From Liolophura sinensis (Eukaryota; Mollusca; Polyplacophora; Chitonida; Chitonidae), in the NCBI RefSeq assembly GCF_032854445.1, contig NC_088297.1, positions 18,303,127-18,367,126 of the forward strand: a stretch of 64,000 nt of DNA, written 5' to 3'. Every line of letters starts with the position of its first letter. The first letter of the stretch is position 1. Below, in pieces: positions 50,301 through 62,139 of this stretch. A program made the position numbers and the translations under genes. The notes under the pieces were generated by a model. It was given only the letters and a program-made list of their open reading frames with translations. It ran no database searches and had not been told where the DNA came from.

Positions 50301-50639
50301 ATAACAAAATATGTATTTCACTTTCGCTTTGATAGCCACTGTTCATGTATTTAAGGTGGTGATCTAATTCAACACGAAGAACATAGCGCATATCGGGGCC
50401 TAGTGATTTAGACACAATCATGAAGCAGGAGATTCTAAACGTTCACTCCACATTGACTAACTTTTTATTGTCTAAGTGAATGTTTTATATGCAACCCATT
50501 TACATCATGTGTAGTGGCGAGACTGAAAAGTTGTTGTGGCAGGTAAATACGAATGTAGCAGTTCAATATATGGCTTTGTCGTTATTTAATCTGGTTTTAT
50601 CCTAATCATAAGTCGACCATAACACCAAAACTGGCGAAT

Positions 50640-51610
50640 AGGACATTTTGGCAGAAAGATGGCAGTGGCAATTGGTGACATACAGAGTATTTCTGCATTC
50701 GATTGCACTGGTGATGCCTCCAGCATTGGGCCAAGATGGGGAAGATTGAGTAGAGCGTTTGTGTATCTATCGATACCAGGGGGTAACAGATGACTGTCAG
50801 AAACAGGATCTTCTGCTTCATACAACCGGGATGGATGCCCAAGACATTTTTGAGACACTTAAACGATGAGGTCGATGAGTACCAAAAAGGCCTAAGAAGA
50901 ACCTTTTATGCCACAGGTTATGAACGTCACATTTGTGGGAATATGTTACAGAGGGAATCATAAACAGATGATCAGTATGTCTCTCGACTTAGTCAACAAA
51001 CTGTAAATTGTGATTTTCAAAGAAGTGAAAAGGAAAATATCAGTGACCAGGTGATAGGTCAGGGTTGTGTCTGTTGAAATTTGCTTCAAAGAGGCACTGT
51101 GCTGACCTTGGTTGCTGTTCAGGAAATCGCACGTGTCATGGAAGCTGTTGATATCCAGGCCAAATCCGTGGAAAATAAATAAAAAAATAAACTCAAAAGT
51201 AGAAGTTGAAATTCAAACATAGGGAAACAACCTGTAAAAGGGGCCTGCTTCCGATGTTGTAAAATTGGACAGTACGCAGGTGAGAAAAGCTGTATAGCGT
51301 GTAGTTCCACTTGTGAGAGATGTAATCATAATAGGGAATACACATCCCAATGTAAAACAAAACAACCTGGTGGAGCACCATTTAAATCAAAAGCAAAACA
51401 CAAACATCAGTCCGTCAGTAGTGGTAGATAGTGATGACGAGTATGTTTTTTAGTGTAATACGTAACAACTTTGATGCAGCAACACTAGACTTGTCTGTGG
51501 GAGGTGTTAAAATACCCAGTGTGCTCATTGACTCGTGTGCATTCTGTAATGTGGTAGATAAACGGCTGTGGGAAGACTTGAATAAACAAAAAATAAAATG
51601 TACCACATAG
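50640..51610 (+). pseudogene. Gypsy gag-protease remnant
   Basis: Gag begins with FDCTGDASSIGPRWGR and continues in several frames to a cysteine-rich tail with CFRCC, CIAC and CERCNH groups (51235-51330), a degenerate double zinc knuckle. The protease follows at 51470-51600: LSVGGVKIPSVLIDSCAFCN. The catalytic triad D-S/T-G is DSC here, so a Gly-to-Cys change has hit the active site. Many stops interrupt both genes. Confidence 0.7.
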
Positions 51611-51989
51611 AAATGTGAGATAAAAGCTGTATCCACATGGCTGTAAAGTTCCATTGAATGTACTGAGCAAATTTCGAGCCACAGTCCACCATGGTGACAA
51701 GGGAGACCATTCTTGGGGCGTAAAACAGCAAAAACCCTTGACGTCTTAAACGTTTTGAATAGTGTTACAGATTGAGACAGACGTTAACACTGGTACAGCA
51801 TCAAATCCGAGTATGCAGATTGTTTCCAGGGATTGGGGAAACTGAAAGATTACCAAGCGGAAATACATGTAGACAGTACCGTGAACCCTGTGGCCCAACG
51901 GATATGACGTATTCCATTCAGCCTGCGAGAAATAGTAGAACCCAGATTAAAACAGCTGCAGGATATGGACATTATGGAAAGTCCAAGGT

Positions 51990-53830
51990 CCTACCACATG
52001 GGTGAGTCATGTAGTGATTGTTTCTAAAACTAACGGGGACATCGGTTTGTGTGTGGATATGCGTCAAGCCAGCCAAACAATAGTGAAAGATATCACGTAC
52101 GTACAGTGGATGAGGTATTACACGAGATGAATCAGAGCACTGTATTCAGTAAACTTGATTTAAACTGGAGATTTTCATCAGATGGAACTCAACGAACATT
52201 GATACAACCTTCACTATACACAAAGGGCTTTATCGCTTCAAACGTTTGATGTTCGGAGTTACTTGTGCTCCAGAGAAATATCAAGGTATTTGACCGCAGG
52301 TGATTGCCGAGTGTGAAGGAACAGCTAACATTTCTGATGATTTAATCATACATGGCAAAGACAGGCATGATCTTCGAATGAAGAAAGGAAGAATCCTTCA
52401 AATGGATTTAGCATTAAACAAGGACAAGTGTCTTCTTACCACAGCTGGGATTCATGGGTCATATGTTATCGCGTAAAGTGATAGGCCCTACTGAATAAAA
52501 GGTAAAACCTCAACAAGAGAGCCAAAAACTGTGTCTGTGGTGCGTTTTTTTTAGGTTTGGTGAACTTTGGCGAGAAGTTCGGCCCAAACCTGTACTACAC
52601 TGTCTGAACCCCTGCGTAAGTTAACATGGAATGGGGTTATATTTGAATGGAGAGTTGAGCAAAAGAAGTCATTCAGTTATCTGAAGGAATACCTAGCAAA
52701 AACAGAGACATGGGCCTACTTTGACAAAAATGCACTAACGTCAGTGAGAGCGGATTTTGGCCCAGTAGGCTTAGGGGCATTGCTTGTACAGAAACAAAAT
52801 GGCGAGTTGACGGTGATTCCATATGCAAGCCGGTGCTTAACCGATGTTGTAAGGAGGTACAGTCAAAGAGAAAAAGAAGCATTAGAACTTGTTTGGGCAT
52901 GCGAACGATTTCATGTTTATCTGTGTGGCATCCAGTTCCAGTTAGTCCAGGACCACAAGCCTCTCCAAAGTCAAACCATTCTGCAAGGATTCAAATATGG
53001 GTGTTACGTATGCAACAGTATCGGTTTACTATTAAATACACATCCGGACCTCAAAAACATTTCAGATGCTTTGTCAAGGTTGTCAAAGAGTACCCTGGCA
53101 ACCAGTAAAGTTGCGACGAATCCATTGGATTGGTTGCCCAAAATGCAGCACCAAATTCGATTCCCACAGAGGACAACCAAAAGGGAATCGGCCCTCAGAT
53201 GAAGAACTTACTGAGAACTTACTTAACTTACTCAAGAACATTCATTCGATCTGGTGACATAAATTCTTGTCCGGAATGAACTGTCAGTATTTGGAAAATT
53301 AGTTCTCCTGGAACTAGAATAATTATCTCAGGGGAAAATGCGTGGCCAAGTCATTGATTTAGCCCATGAAGGCCATCATGGGATACGAACATCCAAGCAA
53401 AGAATGCGCACCAACTTATAATGGCTAGGCGTTGATAGACAGATAGCCAGTGACTGACTAAGAAATGTCAGACCGGGACAGGAAACGGAAACAGCGAAAG
53501 GGGTTTATGCAGATACCAGACGTACTGTTAAGGGCACTGACATTCACAGCGGGTGACAGAATACTACTTGAACAAGTAGAGGAACTCCACATTACGAGAA
53601 AAAATCCGTATGACGTCCATTGTCAAATTTGGTGGATAGTAGAAATACTATTCTTGTGAAACGATGTCAGATTGATATTCCTGACGATGATTAACTAAAG
53701 ACAGTTAGTAATTCCTGTTCAGGTATTTTACAATTAGGGCCAAAGTGTGTGACCAACCAGCATTACATCGATCTACAAGAAGGTCGAAACCTTCTGAATA
53801 CCCGAAAGACTCTGTCAGACCTTTAGAGTA
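51990..53830 (+). pseudogene. Gypsy reverse transcriptase-RNase H-integrase remnant
   Basis: Reverse transcriptase shows WVSHVVIVSKTNGDIGLCVD (52000), YHVRTVDEVLHEM and STVFSKLDLNW (52090-52165), LFGVTCAPEKYQ (52250) and the palm motif read as ISDDLIIHGKD (near 52335). RNase H occupies a long open frame at 52567-53202 with KTETWAYFDKNALTSV, YASRCLTDVVRRYSQREKEA and VQDHKPL. The integrase zinc-binding HHCC region begins with VIDLAHEGHHGIRTSK (53354) and has a stop near 53420. The catalytic core of the integrase is missing; the frame at 53465-53657 and the tail RSTRRSKPSEYPKDS (53770) are C-terminal. Confidence 0.8.
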
Positions 53831-54374
53831 CTGTCGATGGGAAGAGGGCAAAATAATCCCTGTGACACTGACGAGGTTTTTGGAGTAGTCTGCTCCTTAC
53901 CTCTATCTTCGAGCTGTTTGTACTGAAATATAGTTTAAATTCTCTGTATTTTTTGGGTTTTCAAAATTACATATAAGTTTGAGATTATTGCTCAGTAAAT
54001 AACTTTCAGTCTCATGAAATACATTTTGTGATTGAGTTCAAAAGTTAAATAGACATTTGGTTAACTTTTCAGTGTTATTGTAACTTTCTAATCTGTGTTT
54101 TAAAAGAGAAAAAACGGCTTTCAAATTCAGGAAAGACATTCGAGACATTAATTGGTAAAACATAAACATGCATGTATGCCCATGTGTTTATATTGAAATC
54201 AATGAGGGATGTAGTCTCCAGCTATGGTCTAAGTCAATGTTTTATATGCAGCCCATTTGCATTCTGAGTAGTTGCGAGACTGAGCAGTTGTTGTGTCAAG
54301 TAAATACCTCTGCAGAAGTTCAATCATTGGCTATATTTTCGATTAATCCGAACCATAAGTCGACCACAACAAAA

Positions 54375-57300
54375 CGCCTACTCACTGTACAATTAAAGAA
54401 ACTTGGAGTGAAGGCGTTTGAAAGAATAACCTTGACTCATTAGATCTTTACAGTAATAACTTGTGACGTTGATGGAATTCGCCACATAACATACAAGATC
54501 TAATACATACTATACAGCCAGATATGTACAAGCCATGTGCATGCCCAATTTGGTACATAATTAAAGACGTACAGCATAAGTAATGATAATATACATGGTC
54601 AAAACTGAAACTATCCTTCTTGTAAAGTGTGTGAGACAGGAAACAGTTTTGGTGTTTGTACAAATATTAGTGAAGAATAGAGAAGTATTTGCTGAATAAA
54701 TATTAAAAGCATTAAAGTCAGAGAGGTTTAAGTGTGTTGTTCAATGGACAAGATAGAAAAACATTATTGTCGTTAGGCAAAATTTGCTAATAATAGTTAT
54801 TATTTGCTAATAATAGAAATAATAGGTATATTATTGCATATTAAGCAGAGCAGCGTCAAGTGTAAATTGGACGCTACACTATTTGTATGTGTCAGTGTAT
54901 GTAAATAGTTTAATCCTTGTGTAAATATTAAGATATTTCATCCCTGACTGGTCGCCATACATCTTTTGAGAACAGGATTTGAGCGAAGAGAGTGAATTGA
55001 ATTGAACTGAATATGACAAATAGAAGGGGTCCGGCCGGATGTACTTATGTAAACGGAGACAAAATGTAATTCAACCCCGACAGACCAGGCTGACTGTCGG
55101 GGATGTCAGTATTTTAATTTTATCAAATCGTGCATTTAACTGAATCAGTCATTGAACGAATGGGTAAATAGATGCCAAGCACAACAGCACGAAGTTGGCA
55201 GACTGCAACAGCCGGTGTGGTTGTATACGTAATGTGATGAGAACACAGAATTTTGAGCTATTCTAGACCCATTGACGTCTTATGTATTATAATTAACATC
55301 ACTGCATAGGTTTTATTTACCCAACGTTTGCTTAAGCTATTTGCAATTGGTGGGGGGAAGGGAGGGGGGTTGCGTAATTTGCAAACTACAAATGCATTTC
55401 AGCATCTACAGGAACAGTTATAATAAGACCTTAACTGATAACTTCACACAAAACCATCTGCTAACCAAGACAGTGGCGTCAACGCTCATTTTTAAGCTCT
55501 ATGCTATAGCTTTCTCTATATCATGTACAACCCTTTTCAGAAGGGATACATAATTGATAATCTCTACAGTCCTGTTTCTTATTTGCCTGTCGCATATATT
55601 CAGTTGTCTGTAAAATTACTGTAAAACACTGTGAAAATACTCGGTAACAAAATCGCCTTTTAAAGTAGCCAGTGGCACATAACTACACACGCGCTCGATG
55701 TGGATATGTTAAAAGTTGAAGTTTGAGCACCTTTTTAAATTCATAATGTTAAACTACATGAGCTTTAGTTTCGACGGCAAGAACCCATTGCCTCGGAGGA
55801 GGTCATAATTATTAAATAAAGACAAAAAAAAACAAACAAAAAAAAAACAGCGGCATGCTGGACATTGGGCGTGGATCAGCATGTGGGACATGTGCGTGCA
55901 TGTGAGATTTATAGTAGACAGTCCTGTCAAAACCAAAAGTAATTATCCACAAGTGAACCATTTAATCAACGTTCTCCACTGCGTTAGCTTTCAGACATTC
56001 TAGGCTACATCAAAAGCTCCTGTACCACCACCCATAGCCGTGAAGAATTCTTAGTGTGATATTTGTCTTTGTGACATTCTCGAGTGTTTGCCATGAAGAT
56101 GTAGCAAAGGATTAAAACTTGGGTTTTTTGACTACTATATTGCAAGTTCTGCTTCGATATTGCACAAAATCACTATTATATCTCTCCCAAATGTCTGACT
56201 TCAATTCCCCACGAATCATCAGTCTGCAGTGTTAAAGTATCATCGAAGGCCAGTTCGTGATTTCGTGAAGAGAGAAGCTAATTTAATGGAGTAAAAATAT
56301 CATGAGAACAGCTAGCAACGAATGCACAAAACACTTCAGATTTAGACTATATACTGAATTAAACTAAAGCATAAAAGAACAATTTTTGTCTTCTGTTGTA
56401 GGCCTTACATTTGGCTTTAGCCTGTATCAACAACCGTTCTGTCATCTGCTGATTCAAGGAAACCAGTTGTTAACAAGTCCTGTAGGGGCCAAGAAATGTT
56501 TAGACTGGTAAAAGAAAATTTACCTTTCGCATCAGGCCGGTTACCATAGAAAAGTGGTATCAAATCACAAAGCCTAAAAAGTACAGAATTAACTTGTCAA
56601 TGAGTGACGTACTGAATAAGCCCCACACAGGTTGATGAGAGACAAATGTACCGCTGGCACGCTAACCACGCTAATCCTTTTCTTTTGCAATAATATAGAC
56701 ATCCGGAATATTGATGTGTAGAGATTTGTGTGTTATGTTTGCTAACGAAGGGCAATTTGAGCAGCAAGTATTACTGCTTTTACAGAAAACTGGATATCGG
56801 AGACTGGTCAAGCAGACTACGGTGCACTGGGCGATGACATGATTTTAGATGATGGTGTCACACATCGTCTAACGATGATACAGCTTTATAGCCAACAGAT
56901 GACGACAGTGACTACTAGCAAACATTCTCAACAAAATACCGGGGTGCAGCTTCGTATGGTAATTAATACGGCTCATTCGGGTGTGTTTTCTGTGTCCGAC
57001 AGCAAGACATACATGGTGATGCAGCTTTACCATCATTTGCTGTTGGTAGGTAATACACTGAAAAGTTCTGAATTTGACCAGAGCGATCGGAACAGGACTG
57101 AATGCAATATAGGGAAGCAGGAAATATGTCATCATCTGTGAACTTGAACTATTGTCATCACCAAACGTGAAAAAAATCAAAATCACACCGAAACAATGCA
57201 AAGGGACTAGACCTTGGGGATCAAGTCGAGCATATTGTTAAACATATACACAGCACACTTCGTCAGGAAACCAGAGAAAACTACAGGTGCTAGTTGTTCA

Positions 57301-57494
57301 AAAGTGTATTAAAAGTTCATCCAGGCATAAATCTTAATACCAGTTTAGTGTTAATACAAAATCAACCATAAAGCATAAAGTTAACGTTGGCTCTACTGAT
57401 AATGCGCTTCTGAACAACTTGATTCTGACGGTATAATACAGTGACGACAGCATTCGAACTTGTGACGTTATTAGTAATGGACTTCGGAGAGAAA
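54375..57494. other. Anonymous sequence around a family X copy
   Basis: A 100-codon frame at 56839-57141 has no recognised domain. The gap 57750-58260 has only a C run. Confidence 0.45.
55228..55450 (+). repeat. Dispersed family X copy with an inserted G-rich tract
   Basis: GATGAGAACACAGAATTTTG, TATTCTAGACCCATTGACG, TTTGCTTAAGC and AGGAACAGTTATAATAAGAC are in order; the 48-bp unit is missing. Confidence 0.7.
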
Positions 57495-57745
57495 CGATTT
57501 TGAATATTATGGCAGACCAGTGACGACTAATAAATTGCATTTAAACATCATTGCAATTGTCATTACCTAATTCTGCTTCAGCGTATAAGTTGCTACAGTT
57601 TAAGCATTTACATGAACAGTTAGAATAAAAGCCTTAACTAAGGTAAATTAACAAGAGACCGGATTTCATCGATTACCTGTGACATTTATCAGATATCAGA
57701 CAGCCGTTGTTGCTTTGCTGTTACTCTCCCTGCATTCTGGGTGCC
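57495..57745 (+). repeat. Dispersed family X copy
   Basis: AGACCAGTGACGACTAATAA, CCTAATTCTGCTTCAGC, GCATTTACATGAACAGTTAG and AACTAAGGTAAATTAAC are in order, with part of the 48-bp unit at the end. Confidence 0.8.
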
Positions 57746-58280
57746 TTCTGTATTTGAGGGTTCAGTGAGCCTTCCATTCCACCCTGAGCCCCCCCCCCCC
57801 CCAAACTCACCACACTCATCACAAATCTCAGTCCCCCGTCATCCATCATCCGCCGCCATTCAGCTTACTACGATAAAAGACCTGCTGAACTTCGCCCGGA
57901 CAGGTGGAAAATGATCCTACAGTTGACTGACTTGAAGTGTTTTATCAACAAATATCATATTACGATAATAAGACACAATGCGGCTGAGTGTGTTGAGTGA
58001 GGACAAAGGAGAGCCCATAACCACACTTCTGCCACCCCGAAAAACTTATGCAGGTAGATCCCTTATTTCTATTTCAACTTTATGTAAATATTGTTTGCAT
58101 ATCATTGAACAATATGTACAGCTACCCAACATTGTATTGATAAAACAAAATGAAAACAAAGTATGGCGTCAGTAACACGTACTGTGCAAAACAAGTCGTG
58201 TTCACTTTTCGTAGGTGTTTTGCGACAGTTATGTTCAGTTTTATGTTAATATGTGTAGATTTATTGATCAGTGTCTAATA

Positions 58281-58634
58281 TCAGTGACAGTGTGATAGAC
58301 GTACAGCATATAGAGTAAAACCAGAACAGTGACGGCAGTGTGACAGACGTACAGCATAGAGAGTAAAGCCAGAGCAGCGACGACAGTGTGGTAGACGTAC
58401 AGCATAGACAGTAAAGCCAGAGCAGCGACGACAGTGTGATAGACGTACAGCATATAGAGTAAAACCAGAGCAGGGACGACAGTGTGACAGACGTACAGCA
58501 TAGAGAGTAAAGCCAGAGCAGCGACGACAGTGTGATAGACGTACAGCATATAGAGTAAAACCAGAGGAGCGACGACAGTGTGAGAGTCGTACAGCATAGA
58601 GTAAAGCCAGAAGAGTGACGACAGTGTGATAGAC
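58281..58634 (-). repeat. 48-bp tandem array, about 7.5 units, from family X
   Basis: GACGTACAGC recurs every 48 bp (58298, 58346, 58394 and on) with GAGTAAARCCAGAGCAGCGA. Since 48 is a multiple of three, 16-residue repeats appear in two open minus frames; these are a by-product. The rest of family X is absent here. Confidence 0.93.
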
Positions 58635-58704
58635 ACCGCAAGGGATCTTATCTTACCCGTGTAATCTATGCCCTGTCACGAACATCAACTGTCGCTGATG
58701 TGTG

Positions 58705-58962
58705 GGGACCTCCGTGACTTAGTTGGTTAGCGCGCTAGCGCAGCGTAATGACCCAGGAGTCACTCACCAATGCGGTCGCTGTGAGTTCAACTCCAGCTCA
58801 TGCTGGCTTCCCTCTCCGGCCGTGGGAAGGTCTGCCGACAACCTGCGGATGGTCGTGGGGTTTCCCCCGGGCTCTGCCCGGTTTCCACCCATCATAATGC
58901 TGGCCGCCGTATAAGTGAAATATTCTTAAGTACGGCGCAAAAACACTAATCAAATAAAAAAA
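58705..58962 (+). mobile_element. tRNA-derived SINE, family 1, full length with 13-bp target duplication
   Basis: Perfect direct repeats TCGCTGATGTGTG lie at 58692-58704 and 58963-58975. Head, body (GGGCTCTGCCCGGTTTCCAC) and tail (AGTACGGCGCAAAAACAC) are complete. Confidence 0.95.
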
Positions 58963-59507
58963 TCGCTGATGTGTGTATGGTAGAGTGATATATCACTCGT
59001 CTTCTTTTGGTCTTAACTGTAAGGAATTCTATATCCTGAAAAACATGATGACTTAAGCGTGAATTTTCAAAACAACTTATGTGGTAAAATCAAACTTTTC
59101 TATTCAATGACTGGCAGTTTTACAGGTATTAACAGTTTCTATTGGGGCAAAAAATTCCGTCCTAAATGCGTACTTGATAAACTTTCTTAGCTCTTAAGAA
59201 GTAAATGCGGAAGTTGTGGCGTTTACTATATCCCCATGTATGTATGTTGTATATTATGAACTGGAAACAGCGCTCACTCAACGCCTTGTCAACGTGCTCA
59301 GGCATACAAGACTCTTTGAGTGATACTTAACCTCGCACATCAACTTTTCAGTCTTTTCCATTTACACAACCATCAATTACATATATGTTCAGTGTTGAGC
59401 GCCTAAATTCCAAATAAATTCTAAATTCACTGAAATTATTGAGATTTATAACCCTATTCTTTGTTAATCCTAAATTACTCCGTGGTATTCTGTAAGCATG
59501 CAATATT

Positions 59508-59546
59508 TCCTTCCACCATAATGCTGGCCGCCGCCGTCGTATAAGT
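59508..59546 (+). mobile_element. SINE family 1, short body fragment
   Basis: CCACCATAATGCTGGCCGCC with CGTCGTATAAGT is the only part left. Confidence 0.55.
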
Positions 59547-60187
59547 TACGTTGGCTAATGGTCTATACAACGATGCAATAATTTGTTCACTGATATTACA
59601 GGGCACTTCATATACATTGTTTCGTTGGCCATTCGTGGTGTGCCTTGATTGGACTAGATCACTGAGCTTCTTTGAGTTTGAATGGAGAATCGCAACAATC
59701 AGAAGAGAGTACAGTGCAGTGTACATGCAGTGAAAATGAGTTGTTGCACGAAGTGCCTGAACGAGACTAATTAGGGAAATTATCACCCTACTGAAATTGA
59801 ACTTAATCATGTACAAATCTAGATTATAAGGAAGATGTGTGCTAAGTTTCACGTAAATAATTTCAGAACTTTGGGAAGAGCTATATGGAAAAAAAATCTG
59901 AATACGTAGAAAAGCACTACTACACAAAGTCCTAAATAGGGGTAATAATGAAAATAATTAGACAGGGAGAAACCATTATCGTTGAGGGGGTATAAACGAT
60001 CAAGCGCTAAACGATGGTGTATTGTGACCGCTTGTAACCTCAGTCTAATGTCAGCTGAGGCCTATTTGGCTTCCTCCATACAAGATGACGCCCGTGTTTG
60101 TACAACGTATGTGGAAACAGTTCACACAGTGAATTTGGGCACTGCGGTGTATTCCATGCTTAAACCTGACCCACACTGAAAAATATA

Positions 60188-60400
60188 TTTTACTTGTACA
60201 ACGGCGGCCTGGGAGAAAACAGACAGTGCCTAGAGGAAAACCACGGCCATTCGCAAATTGTTGCATGCCAGTCCTTCAGAGACACGGCCGCAGAGTTGGG
60301 CAGCATGAGCTGGGCTTGAGCTCATAACGACCGCATTGGTGAGACTCTCCTGGGTTATTGTGCCGCGCTTGCACTCTAACCACCTTGACCCCGAGTGTCT
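60188..60400 (-). mobile_element. SINE family 1, tail-truncated
   Basis: The reversed body (ACCACGGCCATTCGCAAATT) and head (GCTTGAGCTCATAACGACCG to CACTCTAACCACCTTGACC) are readable. Confidence 0.75.
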
Positions 60401-62139
60401 TCTGTATATACCGCTTAATGGGCAGGCCCCAAGCGTGGATACGGGATGAACAAATTACCCGAATCATGGTCTATCAGCATAGGGCTGGGATAAGCTAATA
60501 ACTTATAATTATAGTCTATATGTGGAGCTGAACAATTATAAAGTGTTGAAATCTGCTGTGACGCATGCAGTAATTACACAAATGTGATTGGCCAATGATA
60601 TCACGTGATCCTTCTCGCATCGTCTGCGTTCGCTCGCAGTAGACATAGAACTGAATGTCTCGGTTTAACAGTGCGTATTCGCGTAACACGGATTATAGTA
60701 GAGCAACAAAAGCCACGTGACTGAAGTCTTCCACACGACAAACGTCATTCGTTCTCTGTTATGTATAACAGACATGCACCCGCATAGGCTCTGGAAATTT
60801 GCATTTCCTGCAGCCTAGGACGTAGAATAAACGTATTTCAGCGTTTCCTAACGTCACATATCTGAACAAAAAGTATTTTAACAAATCTCTAAGAAAAACT
60901 CAAACAAATCCTGAGAAAAATGCAAATATACACAACATATATACACCCATGAGTAATTGCAATTGAACTATAACTAAGTCCTAAGGAAAAGGATTGTAAA
61001 GCGTTATTTATTTTATTGCAGTTTCAATTTCTGATATATACTGATTATCGAACAGAACACTCATGTGTTCATCTAGGCCACCTCATTTGAACTTGGGAAT
61101 ATCACTAAGCTAAGTACATGATATTGGGAAAAAAAGTAATAAATTGATATGACATTGACATTTGCCAGGAAAGAGGCTATTTTGTGTCTTAGGCTGGGTC
61201 GTTTGGTAAACGTTTTGGCTTGCACAGCCTAGTAAATGAGGCCAAGAGTGACGCAAACATAAACATTTAGACGAAAGGTTATCTATGGTCAACATTTCAA
61301 GGACTTTTGAACCACTATGAGGTTTTAAAAAGCAGTAATAAATTATATCAATGTCAATGTGACAAGTGTTTCTTGTCTGCACCGTTATTACGCCATGGGT
61401 TCTAAACGGTTAATATCTTGGGCATAATCTGTGACTCGTCCTATATGTTGATAATAAGTTAACATGTTTTGACCGGTAATCTGGATATTGTCGAAAATAC
61501 AGCGCTCAAAATATCACTGATGAAGTGTCCTAGGTACAGAGCGGCGAGAAATAATAATTCAAATGCGGACCAAATGTTAGTATTGGACGCAGTTAAAAAA
61601 TACATAGTTATAGTTTTAAAGTTAAACAAGAAAATATTACACCTATTAAAACAATTGTAAGATAATCCTTACGACGGCTAAGACGAAAACGCCCTTCTGG
61701 AATTTCTAAAAAAATCTTGAGAAATACAAGCGTAAAATTCGTCTCATCAGAACTCCATCAAAAATATGTTACCAGGTGAAAAGTAGCATACAACATCAAT
61801 TTTATCTGCAAATATATAATTACAAAATACTTGCACAAGAGTTAAACATGGGATACGCACTCAAATATGGATACTCAAAATGCAAAAGAACTATATCAGG
61901 GCAGATTTATAACTGCATTCATAAAGTACATAACCAAAGAACATTGGTAACAAACAAGACAAAATCTGTACTAACAGTCTTTTGCAAAAGAAAGATGTTC
62001 AGTTATCGGAGCAAAGTCAAATGTATAATGCAAGTGGATACTCAAACATTGTAAGACATTGACAGAAGAACTAGATTTGAGACGTGCAACATCTATCCAC
62101 TTATTTATCAACCCACACCACAATCCAACTATAGATTAC

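Larger units (their letters stand above)
50470..54374 (+). mobile_element. Degenerate Ty3/gypsy LTR retrotransposon
   Basis: Related flanks at 50470-50630 and 54227-54374 share AATGTTTTATATGCA, GAGACTGA, AGTTGTTGTG and CATAAGTCGACCA in order, and are read as LTR remnants. Just inside the left one, CTGGCGAATAGGACATTTTG is a plausible primer-binding region. Between them gag, protease, reverse transcriptase, RNase H, integrase zinc domain and a C-terminal tail appear in the Ty3/gypsy order. The internal region is only about 3.6 kb, so large parts, chiefly the integrase core, are deleted. No envelope gene is seen. Confidence 0.8.
58976..62139. other. Anonymous sequence between SINE and satellite
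   Basis: Apart from SINE fragments near 59.5 and 60.2-60.4 kb, only short AT-rich frames are present. Confidence 0.5.

Noticed and set aside
56839-57141. 100-codon plus-strand frame
   Set aside because: No recognised domain and the minus strand is equally open; no support beyond length.
58261-58641. Two overlapping long minus-strand frames with 16-residue repeats
   Set aside because: They arise because the 48-bp tandem unit is divisible by three and lacks stops; two frames are open at once and composition is low complexity.
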